Positions 1 to 7,736 of a DNA stretch of 64,000 nt are shown piece by piece. The position numbers and the translations under genes were made by a program. Within the stretch, counting starts at the first letter, position 1; the number at the start of each line of letters is the position of its first letter. The notes beneath the pieces were generated by a model. The model was not told the DNA's origin, made no database searches, and was given only the letters and a program-made list of their open reading frames with translations. This DNA is from Bifidobacteriaceae bacterium (lineage in GTDB: Bacteria > Actinomycetota > Actinomycetes > Actinomycetales > WQXJ01): positions 1-64,000 of the forward strand of contig JAISSX010000036.1 in assembly GCA_031272885.1 (NCBI GenBank). Direction: 5' to 3'.

Positions 1-201
1 CATCGAATCCGCCTTTTTCGGTGGGGTTTTCCATCGAATCCACCAAATCTGGCGTCACCCGGCCCCACCGCCAGGACGAAACCGCAGGTCAGCGGGTTGG
101 GGCGGCATCGGGCAACGCCAAATTTGGCGGACTCGACGCCAAACCCCACCAGATCCGGCGGACTCGATGACCCGAAACGCCAGAAATGGCGGACTCGATG
201 A
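1..201. repeat. Degenerate repeat array in both orientations
   Basis: A core close to GGCGGACTCGATG occurs at about 125-138, 158-169 and 188-200. Its inverse CATCGAATCCGCC or CATCGAATCCACC occurs at 1-13 and 32-44. Neighbouring bases (AAATTTGG, AAATCTGG) are partly shared. That makes five related copies in 200 bases. The array starts at the window edge, so its left end is unknown. No coding frame across it looks real. Confidence 0.6.
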
Positions 202-582
202 ACTCAACCAACCGAAGAGATTGATGGGGACCTCAATTGCGGGCTTCGCGCACTTTTTGGACACGGCGGCGCAGTTGAGGTCGATGGCTGGGCTGGCGAC
301 GGAACACCGGATTGAGTGTTTGTGCAGGTCAGGGGCTTAGACGTTCTGCGTGCCGGTCGGCAAGACACGAGCTGACACGGTTCGGGGCCCGGCCTGGCGC
401 CCAAAAAGTGTGCGAAGGTCGCAACGGTGACCTGCACGGCGGGGAGGGGCTGCGGTGATCTCACCGGCAGCCTCAGCCATCCTGCCTGGCCCGCGCGCAT
501 CCACCACAAACCCGTCCCAACGACGCCAGGGGCAGCTTTACATTTTGGCCAACGGTGGCCGGCAGCGGCCACAATCCAAGGT
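202..582. other. No gene recognised
   Basis: Open frames cross this stretch on both strands, but none has a ribosome binding site, a recognisable domain or a plausible composition. It presumably holds the promoter for the dehydrogenase that starts at 583; I could not pick a clear -35/-10 pair. Confidence 0.4.
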
Positions 583-1812
583 ATGGCCGCCCGGCAACTG
601 CCCAAACCCAAGGAGTTAGCCGCCTGGCTGACCCCGCGCCGGCCCCAACTGGACCCCACCGCCAGGCGCCTGGCCCAGGCCTACACCGTTCACGACCTGC
701 GGCGCCTCGCCGCCCGGCGCACCCCCAAGGCGATCTTCGACTATGTGGACGGCTCGGCCGAATATGAACTGACCCTGCGCCGGGCCTGGCGCCTGTTCCG
801 CCGGGTCGAACTGGTGCCGCAGATCCTCCAGGATGTGCGCGGCATCGACCCGTCGGCCAACTTCCTGGGTCAAACCGCCAACCTGCCCTGGGTGCTGTCC
901 CCCGCCGGGCTGACCGGCGCCATCCGGCCTGGTGGAGAGGTGGCGGTGGCGCGCTCGGCCGCTCGCTTCGGGGTGCCATACGGCCTGTCCCAATACACCA
1001 ACACCGCCGTCGAAACCGTCGCCGCGCAGGCTCCCGGCGCGCACCTCTGGATGGGCGCCGTGATGCCCCGCCCGGACCAGCGTGACCAGGCCAAACGCTT
1101 CTTTGACCGGGCGCGCCAGGCCGGCTGCGACGCCCTGGTGGTGACCCTCGACATCGACACGCCGGGGTCGCGTTTCCGGGATCGCCGCAACGGCCTCAGC
1201 TTCCCGCCGCGCCTCTCCCCCGCCGCCATCGCCGATGCCGCCCTGCACCCCGCCTGGTGGCTGGACTTCCTTTCGTCTGGGCCCATCGACCTGCCGCACA
1301 CCTTCCTGCCCGATGCCGCCCCACCGGCCGATCCGCTTGAACCCTCCAACGCCTTCCAAACCGTGGATGACTTTGCCTGGTTGGTCCAGGTCTGGGGCGG
1401 CCCGGTGATTGCGAAGGGCCTGAACACGGCCCAGGATGCCCGCCTGGTGGTCGATGCCGGGGCCGCCGCCGTGGTCATCTGCACCAACACCGGCCGCCAG
1501 GACCAGGGGCCGCTGGCCTTGCGCGAACTGCCGGCCGCCGTGGCCGAAGTGGGCCAACAGGTGCCGGTGTTCCTGGACGGCGGCGTGATGCACGGCATCG
1601 ACATTGTGGCGGCGCTAGCCCTTGGCGCCAAGGGTGTCTTCTTGAGCCGCGCCTACCTGTACGGCCTGATGGCGGGCGGCGAGCGCGGCGTCGACCGGGC
1701 CAATGAGCTGCTACGGGAACAACTGGTGCGGGCCATGGCCTACCTGGGCGTGACTCGCCTTGACCAGCTCAAACCCAGCCACATCCGCCTCCCGCGGCCG
1801 GCCCACGCCTGA
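583..1812 (+). CDS. FMN-dependent alpha-hydroxy-acid dehydrogenase family protein with altered active site
   Basis: This 409-residue protein belongs to the L-lactate dehydrogenase/glycolate oxidase family (TIM barrel, FMN). It matches the actinobacterial LldD2-like branch along its length, including FDYVDGSAE near the N-terminus, the barrel Lys (IAKG, K278), an intact Arg of the flavin site (R305) and a C-terminal YLYGLMAGGERGVDRA stretch. The usual catalytic motif SNHGGRQLD reads CTNTGRQDQ here, so the proton-abstracting His is Asn302. The FQLY segment that carries another active-site Tyr reads LWMG. The ATG at 583 was chosen because the family N-terminus starts just after it; an upstream in-frame start at 427 adds unconvincing sequence. 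The fold is secure; oxidation of lactate-like acids is doubtful. Confidence 0.85.
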   Translation: MAARQLPKPKELAAWLTPRRPQLDPTARRLAQAYTVHDLRRLAARRTPKAIFDYVDGSAEYELTLRRAWRLFRRVELVPQILQDVRGIDPSANFLGQTANLPWVLSPAGLTGAIRPGGEVAVARSAARFGVPYGLSQYTNTAVETVAAQAPGAHLWMGAVMPRPDQRDQAKRFFDRARQAGCDALVVTLDIDTPGSRFRDRRNGLSFPPRLSPAAIADAALHPAWWLDFLSSGPIDLPHTFLPDAAPPADPLEPSNAFQTVDDFAWLVQVWGGPVIAKGLNTAQDARLVVDAGAAAVVICTNTGRQDQGPLALRELPAAVAEVGQQVPVFLDGGVMHGIDIVAALALGAKGVFLSRAYLYGLMAGGERGVDRANELLREQLVRAMAYLGVTRLDQLKPSHIRLPRPAHA

Positions 1813-1843
1813 CGGCACCAGGCTAGTGATGCACCAAGATCGT

Positions 1844-1861
1844 CAGTGCTACACTGGCTTA
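1844..1861 (+). promoter_or_regulatory. -10 box overlapped by a palindrome, antitoxin promoter
   Basis: An extended -10 (TGCTACACT, -10 at 1850-1855) ends exactly six bases before the GTG at 1862, as expected for a leaderless mRNA. The palindrome CAGTG-CTA-CACTG (1844-1856) covers it and is a likely site for autorepression by the antitoxin. No good -35 is visible. Confidence 0.55.
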
Positions 1862-2128
1862 GTGGTCACGACACTCCCCCGATACACGGTCACCGAGGTG
1901 CCGGCCCTTGCACAAGCACTGGCCAAGGCTCGGGCAGCCTGGCCGGAGGTGAAGTCGGTCTCACAACTGATTGTGCGGTTGGCTCAACTGGGTGGCGAGA
2001 CGCTTGACAGCAGCGAACGGCAGGCCAACGAGGCTCGCGACGCGCTGATCGACGCTTCCGTTGGCCTGTTCCCCTATGAAGGCGGACTGGCCGCGCTGTA
2101 CCAGTCACGCCAGGACGAATGGTCCTAG
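1862..2128 (+). CDS. Antitoxin of a PIN-toxin pair
   Basis: A small, mostly helical protein of 88 residues that begins VTTLPRYTVTEVPALAQAL and ends in an acidic tail. It sits immediately upstream of, and overlaps by 10 bases, a PIN-domain gene, which is typical of VapB-type antitoxins. Its sequence does not place it in a well-known DNA-binding class with certainty. The GTG start was chosen over the ATG at 1829 because it lies six bases after the -10 box. It probably binds and neutralises the toxin and represses its own promoter through the overlapping palindrome. Confidence 0.7.
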   Translation: MVTTLPRYTVTEVPALAQALAKARAAWPEVKSVSQLIVRLAQLGGETLDSSERQANEARDALIDASVGLFPYEGGLAALYQSRQDEWS

Positions 2129-2511
2129 CCGTGGCAGCCAAGGCGGTGGCCGCCATTGACGCATCCATCGTGGTGGCATGGCAAGACGCGAACGAACCAC
2201 ACCACAACGATGCCGTGGCCCTGATCAAGGCATTTCCCCACCTGGTGCTGCACACTGTCAACCTGGCTGAGGTGTTGGCCGGAATGCCACGCTCCCAGTG
2301 GCCCGGCGTCTGGACCCGCCTGCAGGCCATCGGCTTCGAAATCCACTTCACTTCGGCGGACGAGATGGCAGCAGCCAAACAAGACACCAGGCTCAAGATG
2401 CCGGAGGCCTGCGTCATCGCCGCCGCCAGGGCCCGTCGAGCCGATGTCGTGTTGACCTTCGACGACCGGCTCAAGGCGGCCGCCCGCCGTTTCGGCTTCG
2501 CAACCAACTAG
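2119..2511 (+). CDS. PIN-domain ribonuclease toxin (VapC family)
   Basis: A 130-residue PIN-fold protein, expected to be a Mg-dependent ribonuclease held inactive by the preceding antitoxin. Acidic positions of the active site are visible: D14 (AIDAS), E51 (NLAEVL) and D116/D117 (TFDDR). The third position, usually Asp in a segment before an Ala-rich helix, is E96 here (MPEACVIAAA), a conservative change. The start overlaps the antitoxin end, suggesting coupled translation. The RNA target cannot be read from the sequence. Confidence 0.8.
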   Translation: MVLAVAAKAVAAIDASIVVAWQDANEPHHNDAVALIKAFPHLVLHTVNLAEVLAGMPRSQWPGVWTRLQAIGFEIHFTSADEMAAAKQDTRLKMPEACVIAAARARRADVVLTFDDRLKAAARRFGFATN

Positions 2512-2520
2512 CCTTTGGGT

Positions 2521-2622
2521 ATGACAGCCGCCGATGACGCGTCAGCCAGTGACGTAGACCCCGGCCGCGAGGCCGTGGACGCCTACATTCAAGCCCAGCC
2601 GGCCGAGCCCCACCGGCGCTGA
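2521..2622 (+). pseudogene. Short reading frame resembling a truncated DUF1801 N-terminus
   Basis: This 33-codon frame begins ATG exactly six bases after a TAGCCT box (2509-2514), matching the leaderless arrangement of other genes here. The end of the frame (EAVDAYIQAQPAEPHRR) resembles the start of DUF1801/YdhG-type proteins, where VDAYIAAQP-like segments begin the domain, but a stop follows at once. It is either a remnant or a small peptide. The similarity is short, so the call is tentative. Confidence 0.3.
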
Positions 2623-2699
2623 CGGCCACCGCCCGGCGGCGTCCGGGTGGGCTCCGGCCCGCGGCGTCGCGCCCGCGGCCGGGCTCGACGGGTCGGTGT

Positions 2700-2783
2700 C
2701 TTTGGTCCCAGGGGCGGGGGGAATTCAAGAGCAGAATTCGACTCAAATTAATTGCCCCAATTGTGACAAGGGAGTCACGCCCC
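2700..2783 (+). promoter_or_regulatory. AT-richer leader before the VCBS gene
   Basis: The stretch at about 2720-2765 is clearly richer in A and T than its surroundings and contains two GAATTC boxes and CAAATTAATTG. A Shine-Dalgarno AAGGGA lies at 2768-2773, before the ATG at 2784. It is likely the promoter and leader of the secreted protein gene; exact -35 and -10 boxes are not assignable. Confidence 0.35.
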
Positions 2784-3797
2784 ATGACCAGAACCAGAAC
2801 CGAGCACCATCCTTCCCGCGTGGTCGCCGCCTTCTCCGCGGCGGCGCTGGTGGCCGCGGGCGCCATCACCCTCGTCGCGGCCAGTTCGGCCGCCCGGGCG
2901 GACCTCCCACTGACCGACTGCGGCCAGGTTGACTTCACCCTCTCGCCGGACATGAATGGCGATGGCCGCGGTGAGATCATCTTGGTCAGCGCCAGTGCCC
3001 ACAAGGGGCTGGAAATCATACCGGTCACGGCGGCGGGCGAGCCTGGCATCGGTTCAACGGTGGCAACAGACCACGATTTCAGCGCCAGCAAGGTCTACGG
3101 TCCGGGCGACTGGAACGGCGACGGCAAGGCCGACATCGTGGAGGTGGACCAAGCCGGCTACATGTGGCTGTGGCCCGGCGACGGCAATAATGGGCTCGGC
3201 TCCCGCGTGGAGATCGGCCACGGCTGGAAGCCGTTCCGCATCATTCCGGCCGGTGACCTGACCCAGGACGGCGCCAACGACCTTCTGGCCATCGACAAGC
3301 AAGGCCGTCTGTGGCTGTACTACGGCAGCGGCAGGGGCGGGTTTAAGGGCACGCCGCGGCAGGTCGGCCAAGGCTGGGTTGGCCTGGAACTCTATGCCGC
3401 CGGTGACCTCAATGGCGACCGCAAGAACGACATTCTGGCCATTTTGCCGGACGGCACCCTGTGGGCCTACCAGGGCCGCGGCAACGGCACGTTCGGCGTG
3501 CCGAAGCAGGTGGGCCGCGGTTGGGGCACGTTCAAACTGGCCGCTGGGGCGGACCTGAACGGCGACGGCCGGGCCGACATCGTTGGGCAAGACACCGTCC
3601 GCACAAAGGACATCTACCATTCGGAGGACTACCTGTACTACTACCGCGGCAACGGTGGCGGCTCGTTCCAGGCCCCCAAGATCATCATGCAGCGGATCGG
3701 CTACTACCCCCACTGTGAAGTGTTCATGGGTCCGGCGTGGGACAACATCTCAATTTCGCCCACCGCCTCTCCCGGCCGCTACCCGTGGGGCAACTAA
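2784..3797 (+). CDS. Secreted FG-GAP/VCBS-repeat protein
   Basis: A 337-residue exported protein. An N-terminal signal peptide (basic start, hydrophobic core, cleavage after about residue 40 at ARA-D) is followed by four or five FG-GAP/VCBS repeats with calcium-loop motifs such as DMNGDGRGE, DWNGDGKAD, DLNGDRKND and DLNGDGRAD. Between the loops the recurring LW.Y.G.G.G strands fit a beta-propeller. Such domains bind ligands or other proteins at the cell surface; no catalytic domain is present. The ATG with a ribosome site (AAGGGA) was preferred over the GTG at 2763. A strong terminator follows, so the gene is probably monocistronic. Confidence 0.8.
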   Translation: MTRTRTEHHPSRVVAAFSAAALVAAGAITLVAASSAARADLPLTDCGQVDFTLSPDMNGDGRGEIILVSASAHKGLEIIPVTAAGEPGIGSTVATDHDFSASKVYGPGDWNGDGKADIVEVDQAGYMWLWPGDGNNGLGSRVEIGHGWKPFRIIPAGDLTQDGANDLLAIDKQGRLWLYYGSGRGGFKGTPRQVGQGWVGLELYAAGDLNGDRKNDILAILPDGTLWAYQGRGNGTFGVPKQVGRGWGTFKLAAGADLNGDGRADIVGQDTVRTKDIYHSEDYLYYYRGNGGGSFQAPKIIMQRIGYYPHCEVFMGPAWDNISISPTASPGRYPWGN

Positions 3798-3820
3798 CTA
3801 AGCCCTACCAAGTAGGATCA

Positions 3821-3855
3821 CGCGCCCGCCTGGCCACCATGGCCGGGCGGGCGCG
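3821..3855 (+). terminator. Rho-independent terminator-like hairpin
   Basis: CGCGCCCGCC-T-GGCC pairs with GGCC-G-GGCGGGCGCG around ACCAT, a 14-bp GC-rich stem just downstream of the VCBS gene. The following T-run is short, as is common in high-GC genomes. Confidence 0.7.
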
Positions 3856-4191
3856 TTGCATACCACCAATTCGAGATCAGTGCGCGGCTGAGCCAAGGGC
3901 AGCAGAGCAGGACAGCAGCAAGGCAGCAGAGCGGCAAGTTGAAGAAGCTAGCGGGGCGCGACGGCAGCATTCCCCTATGAACTACCGCCGCGCCCCACTC
4001 ACACCGCCTACGGCCGTGAGAGCTGAGCCGAACTGGCGGTGCCCCGGGGCTCGCGCCGTCCCTGCCGCGCAAGCCCTCGGGAAGCGTGACCGCCCAGTCA
4101 TGGGCTGGGCTGCCACAGGCGTGATTGCCTGCGTCAATGACTAGCAGCAACACGGGGCATAGCAGAACCCCCGTCTTTGCTATGAAGGGCA
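3856..4191. other. No gene recognised
   Basis: The stretch contains an AGCAG/GCAGAG-rich segment (3895-3935) and otherwise unremarkable sequence. The open frames crossing it lack ribosome sites and recognisable domains. Confidence 0.4.
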
Positions 4192-4203
4192 TAAGATCAG
4201 ATT
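4192..4203 (+). promoter_or_regulatory. -10 box of the LysR gene, leaderless
   Basis: TAAGAT at 4192-4197 is followed by six bases (CAGATT) and then the ATG at 4204. No Shine-Dalgarno is present, which supports a leaderless transcript. Confidence 0.5.
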
Positions 4204-5166
4204 ATGGCAATCGACCCGCGCCGCCTGCTGATTCTGAACGAAGTGGTAGAGGCCGGCTCCATCACCGCCGGGGCTCGCCGCCTGGGCTGGACCCAGCCGG
4301 CGGTGACCAGCCACATCCAGGCCCTCGAACAGTCCCTGGGCGTCCCCCTGCTGCTGCGCCACGCCAGCGGCGTCACCCCCACGGAGGCCGGCCTGGCCCT
4401 GCTCAACCACGCCAAGGCCGTGGCCGCCCACCTGGACGCCGCCGCCGCCGAAACAGCCGAACTCAAGACCCTCCAACGCGGCAGCGTCCGCCTGGCCGCC
4501 TTCCCTTCGGCCCTCGCCACCCTGGTGCCGGCGGCCCTGGCCAACCTGCGACAGGTGGAGGGTATCGGCCTCGAAATCCGCCTCAACGAGGCCGAACCGG
4601 CCGCCGCCGTGGACGCCCTGGCCCAGAACGAAGCCGACATCGCCGTGGTGTTCCAACACGAGGGTGACCTGTCCGCGCCCGAACTGGCCCCCGGCTTTGT
4701 CCATTGGCCCCTGATGCGCGAGGACGTGCTGCTTCTGCTGCCCCAGACCCGCGTGCGCCAGGCCGCCGGCCCCCTGAACCTGGCGGATTTCGCCGACGAA
4801 AACTGGATTTTCGGCCGCTCGCGCTGCCACGACCACCTGGTGGACCTGTGCCACCGGGCCGGCTTCAGCCCCCGCATCAAACACGAGACCGATGACTATG
4901 TGGTGGTCCAGGCCCTGGTGGCGCAGGGCCTGGCCATCAGCGCCCTGCCGCAATCAGCCCTGGCCGCGCACCGCCACCCACAGGTTGCGGTGCGACCGCT
5001 GGCCGAACTGACCGGCCACGCCATCACCGCCGTCTGCCGGCCGGGGGCCGATTCGGTGCCGTCGGTCCGCGCCGTGCTTGATGTCCTGCGCGCCGCCTGC
5101 CGCGGCCGGGGCAGACAAGGCCCAGCCCAGCAGCCGCCCGCCACCCGTCAGCCGGCCTTGACGTAG
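4204..5166 (+). CDS. LysR-family transcriptional regulator
   Basis: A 320-residue regulator. An N-terminal winged helix-turn-helix (residues about 1-60: AGSITAGARRLGWTQPAVTSHIQALEQSLG) is followed by a periplasmic-binding-like effector domain (about 90-295). The C-terminal 25 residues are a Pro/Gln-rich tail. The end overlaps the convergent lipoprotein gene by 19 bases. No divergent partner gene is present, so the target cannot be inferred from context. Confidence 0.9.
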   Translation: MAIDPRRLLILNEVVEAGSITAGARRLGWTQPAVTSHIQALEQSLGVPLLLRHASGVTPTEAGLALLNHAKAVAAHLDAAAAETAELKTLQRGSVRLAAFPSALATLVPAALANLRQVEGIGLEIRLNEAEPAAAVDALAQNEADIAVVFQHEGDLSAPELAPGFVHWPLMREDVLLLLPQTRVRQAAGPLNLADFADENWIFGRSRCHDHLVDLCHRAGFSPRIKHETDDYVVVQALVAQGLAISALPQSALAAHRHPQVAVRPLAELTGHAITAVCRPGADSVPSVRAVLDVLRAACRGRGRQGPAQQPPATRQPALT

Positions 5167-5555
5167 GTAATGGTGACGTTGCCGATGCCGGCCTGCCCGA
5201 ACAGGTCACCAGGGGCCCTGAACGTGATCGTATTACCGATGATGACGCCTTTCAGCTCGATATCGGACGTCACCGTGATGGTGTTTTCCACCACCTCATA
5301 AGTGCCTTCGCCGGTCTTGCCTTCAGGGAAGGTGAAGGTGCACTTGGCGCCCTTGTCCACGAAGTCGACCTTCATCACGTTCAGGCCCGTCGCCGTCAGC
5401 GCCTCGCCCTCCAGCGTGGCGCCGCCCTCCTCGATCGACATCAGCTTGTAGGTGCCCTCCAGCCCGCCCTTTGGCCCGCCACAGCCGCTCAGACCGGCCA
5501 GGCCCAGCAGGGCGGCCGCCGCCAGCGCGGTCACAGCACGTCGCGTCAGGTTCAT
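5148..5555 (-). CDS. Small lipoprotein, unknown function
   Basis: A 135-residue predicted lipoprotein with a lipobox (LSGC) at about residues 22-25. The mature part is a short beta-rich domain with lines such as GTYKLMSIEEGG and GEGTYEVVENTITVT, similar in pattern to lipocalin-like small lipoproteins of actinobacteria and Firmicutes (for example DUF5640-type), but not firmly identified. The ATG at 5555 has a strong GGAGGT seven bases upstream. It is tail-to-tail with the LysR gene and just downstream of the crcB pair on the same strand. Confidence 0.75.
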   Translation of the reverse strand: MNLTRRAVTALAAAALLGLAGLSGCGGPKGGLEGTYKLMSIEEGGATLEGEALTATGLNVMKVDFVDKGAKCTFTFPEGKTGEGTYEVVENTITVTSDIELKGVIIGNTITFRAPGDLFGQAGIGNVTITYVKAG

Positions 5556-5636
5556 CGTTGGTACCTCCGAGGTGGGCGAATAGGGCAAGCCTACGGGAAG
5601 GTGCCCGATGCCGTCCCTCCGCCCGGGCGGCAACAG

Positions 5637-6029
5637 CTAGGCCATGAAGGCCGCCATCCCCAGCAGGGCGGCCACCAGGCAGGCCCCGGCCATGCCCGCC
5701 GCGTAGCCGGCCGCCCGCAGCACGGGTTGGCCACCCGCCTCCCCGGCCTCGGCCCCCGTCACCCCAGCCAACGCCAACCGGGCCGCCTCCACCGAGGCAG
5801 TGGAGAACGTGGTGAAGCCACCCAGCAGACCGGTGCCCAGGATCAGCGCGGCCCGGCCATCCCCCATGCCGGCGCCCACCAGCGAACCCAGCGCCGCCGA
5901 ACCGGCCAGGTTAACCACCCAGGTGCCCCACGAATAGTGCGGCCGCGGCCAGGCCGCCGCCACAATCCGGTCAACCAGGAAACGCAGGCCGGCGCCCACG
6001 CCGCCGGCCAGGGCCAGCCACAACACCAT
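5637..6029 (-). CDS. crcB: Fluoride channel subunit CrcB/FluC (second of pair)
   Basis: A 130-residue membrane protein with four hydrophobic helices. It shows the FluC hallmarks NLAGSAALG (pore Asn) and GLLGGFTTFST (central break helix). FluC dimers export fluoride; paired genes such as this usually encode the two halves of a heterodimer of opposite orientation. It starts inside the stop of the first copy (TGATG overlap), so the two are translationally coupled. Confidence 0.92.
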   Translation of the reverse strand: MVLWLALAGGVGAGLRFLVDRIVAAAWPRPHYSWGTWVVNLAGSAALGSLVGAGMGDGRAALILGTGLLGGFTTFSTASVEAARLALAGVTGAEAGEAGGQPVLRAAGYAAGMAGACLVAALLGMAAFMA

Positions 6030-6505
6030 CACGCGCCGGCCCGCCCTTCGGCCCGGGCCGGCCTCGCCCGCCCGGCCCGGCCGCCCACCAGCAGGCCCAG
6101 GCAGGCCAACACCACGCCGGCCGCCACCGACAACACCAGGTAGACCAACTGCAATCCGACCCAGGCCACCGGCTCGCCGCTGCCGGTCAGCCCGTACACC
6201 ACTGCAGTGGAGGCCTCCACCGCCAGCGCCGAATAGGTGGTGAAGCCGCCCAGGAAGCCCGGCCCCAAGGTAAGGCGCAGCACCCGCCACCGGGCGGCAT
6301 CGGGCATAGACCCCAGGTAACCGAGCAGCCAACCCAGGGCCAACGAGCCCGCCAGGTTGACCACTAAGGTGCCCCACGGCCACGGCCCAATGCCCTCCAG
6401 GGCCACCTCCACGCCGTAGCGCGCGGCGGCCCCGAACGCCCCACCCAATGCGACCAGGCCGGCCTGGGCGGCGGTCGCCCGGCGCTGACCGGGGCGGTCC
6501 TTCAC
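6029..6505 (-). CDS. crcB: Fluoride channel subunit CrcB/FluC (first of pair)
   Basis: A 158-residue FluC subunit with GGAFGAAARYGVE, NLAGSLALG and GFLGGFTTYSALAVE motifs. It has an Arg/Ala-rich C-terminal tail that the second copy lacks; charge differences of this type fit opposite membrane topologies. The start is GTG, directly abutting the TAG stop of the upstream nuclease-like gene, so all three are probably co-transcribed. No fluoride riboswitch is recognisable upstream. Confidence 0.92.
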   Translation of the reverse strand: MKDRPGQRRATAAQAGLVALGGAFGAAARYGVEVALEGIGPWPWGTLVVNLAGSLALGWLLGYLGSMPDAARWRVLRLTLGPGFLGGFTTYSALAVEASTAVVYGLTGSGEPVAWVGLQLVYLVLSVAAGVVLACLGLLVGGRAGRARPARAEGRAGA

Positions 6506-7099
6506 CTAACGCTGTCTCTCAAGCTGGGCGTAACGGTGCTTGCGGGCGTTCCAGCCGTCGACCGACAGTTGCAGGGCAGACTCGGTATCAAACACCTCCA
6601 CCAGGTGGCGCCCGCCCGGCAGCCACAGCCAGGCCGGGTCCAACACCACGGGCGCCCCATCCGGGTCCTCGCCCTTCTTGATGTCCAGGTCAAGCAGCAC
6701 CGCGTGCTGGTAGTCGTAGCGGCGTTTGGTCTGGTCCAGCCGCGCCACCTCGGCCTTCAGGTCCTTGACGCCGTGGGTCTTGACCTCGATGACCATCAGG
6801 TTGTCCATCCGGCCGGACAGGCCGCGGTGGTGGATCGAGATGTCGACCGGCCGGGCCGCCGGGTCCGGTTCGTCGGGCTTGGGGCCGCCGGCCAGGGTGC
6901 CGTGGCCTACCCGGTTGTATTCCACATCGACATCCCATGATCGCTCGTATTCGGTCCGCAGCCGCCACGCCAACTGGTGGGCAATCACCCGTTCGGAGGC
7001 TGGCAGCGGCAGGCGTACCGTCTCCAATAGGGAGTATTCGTCCAGGACCAGGGTGATGATGGCGGTGCGAAGCCGCGCCTCGATGTCGATATATGGCAT
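6506..7099 (-). CDS. PD-(D/E)XK nuclease-fold protein, unknown role
   Basis: A 197-residue protein. The core RPVDISIH...MDNLMVIEVKTHG...DYQHAVLLDLD has the spacing of a PD-(D/E)XK nuclease active site, with D86 and the E-V-K triplet near residues 104-106. No fused DNA-binding domain is visible. It resembles stand-alone restriction-like or archaeal Holliday-junction-resolvase-like families that are often hypothetical. It is first in a run with the two crcB genes. Nuclease activity is an inference from the motif. Confidence 0.6.
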   Translation of the reverse strand: MPYIDIEARLRTAIITLVLDEYSLLETVRLPLPASERVIAHQLAWRLRTEYERSWDVDVEYNRVGHGTLAGGPKPDEPDPAARPVDISIHHRGLSGRMDNLMVIEVKTHGVKDLKAEVARLDQTKRRYDYQHAVLLDLDIKKGEDPDGAPVVLDPAWLWLPGGRHLVEVFDTESALQLSVDGWNARKHRYAQLERQR

Positions 7100-7237
7100 G
7101 GCTGCAGGTTATCAAGGTCGTGTTAACAGCCAACTTGTCAAGACCGGCCTGGCCGTTTGGGACCGTGGTGCATGTCAACGGTCCGCCGGGCCGATACGAT
7201 GGTCCTGGCAGGTCAACTATTACGCAGGGAGCGAACT

Positions 7238-7705
7238 ATGGGATTCTTCGACAAACCAGGCGGTGGCGGGGCTTACGGTGCCGCTCCGCAGCCTTTGACC
7301 AGGGACCGCATCGAGCAAGCCCTCAAGGCCGAGGGCTGGGTCTACCAGATCGACTCGGATGGTGACGTTGGCGGCATCTGGGACAACAACCTGTTCTACT
7401 TCTTCCTCTACGGCGAGCAGAAAGAGATCCTGCAGGTCCGTGGCCGGTGGCATCAGGCCCTGTCGGTTGACCTGCGGCCGCAGGTCCGCGAGGCCATCGA
7501 CGAGTGGCACCTCCAGAAGATCTGGCCCAAGGGCTACACCCGGGTCGATGACGAAGGCCGCCTGTGGGTCATCTCCGAGCACTCGGTGGACTGGGAGTTC
7601 GGCGTCACCGATGACCAGTTGCGGCTGACGCTGCGCTGCGCCATCACCACCTCGCTGTCGATGTACAAGCAACTGTCCGACAAGTTCATCGGTGGCGGCA
7701 ACTGA
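7238..7705 (+). CDS. YbjN-domain protein
   Basis: A 155-residue cytosolic protein in which residues about 20-150 match the YbjN sensory-regulator fold seen widely in actinobacteria (GWVYQIDSDGDVGGIWDNNLFYFFLYG, WPKGYTRVDDEGRLWVISEHSVDWEFGVTDDQL, each quoted as part of the domain). The fold resembles type III secretion chaperones; its role in actinobacteria is poorly defined. The ATG follows GCAGGGA. A possible -10 (TACGAT, 7195-7200) lies upstream. Confidence 0.8.
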   Translation: MGFFDKPGGGGAYGAAPQPLTRDRIEQALKAEGWVYQIDSDGDVGGIWDNNLFYFFLYGEQKEILQVRGRWHQALSVDLRPQVREAIDEWHLQKIWPKGYTRVDDEGRLWVISEHSVDWEFGVTDDQLRLTLRCAITTSLSMYKQLSDKFIGGGN

Positions 7706-7736
7706 CCCACTGGTGGGCTGAACGGCCGGTAATCGC

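Noticed and set aside
7136-7141. TTGACA (minus strand) as -35 of the nuclease-crcB operon
   Set aside because: No -10 box lies at 16-18 bases; the nearest candidate is 20 bases away.
7100-7237. Fluoride riboswitch upstream of the nuclease-crcB run
   Set aside because: No recognisable conserved fluoride aptamer motif was found, and crcB starts directly at the stop of another gene.
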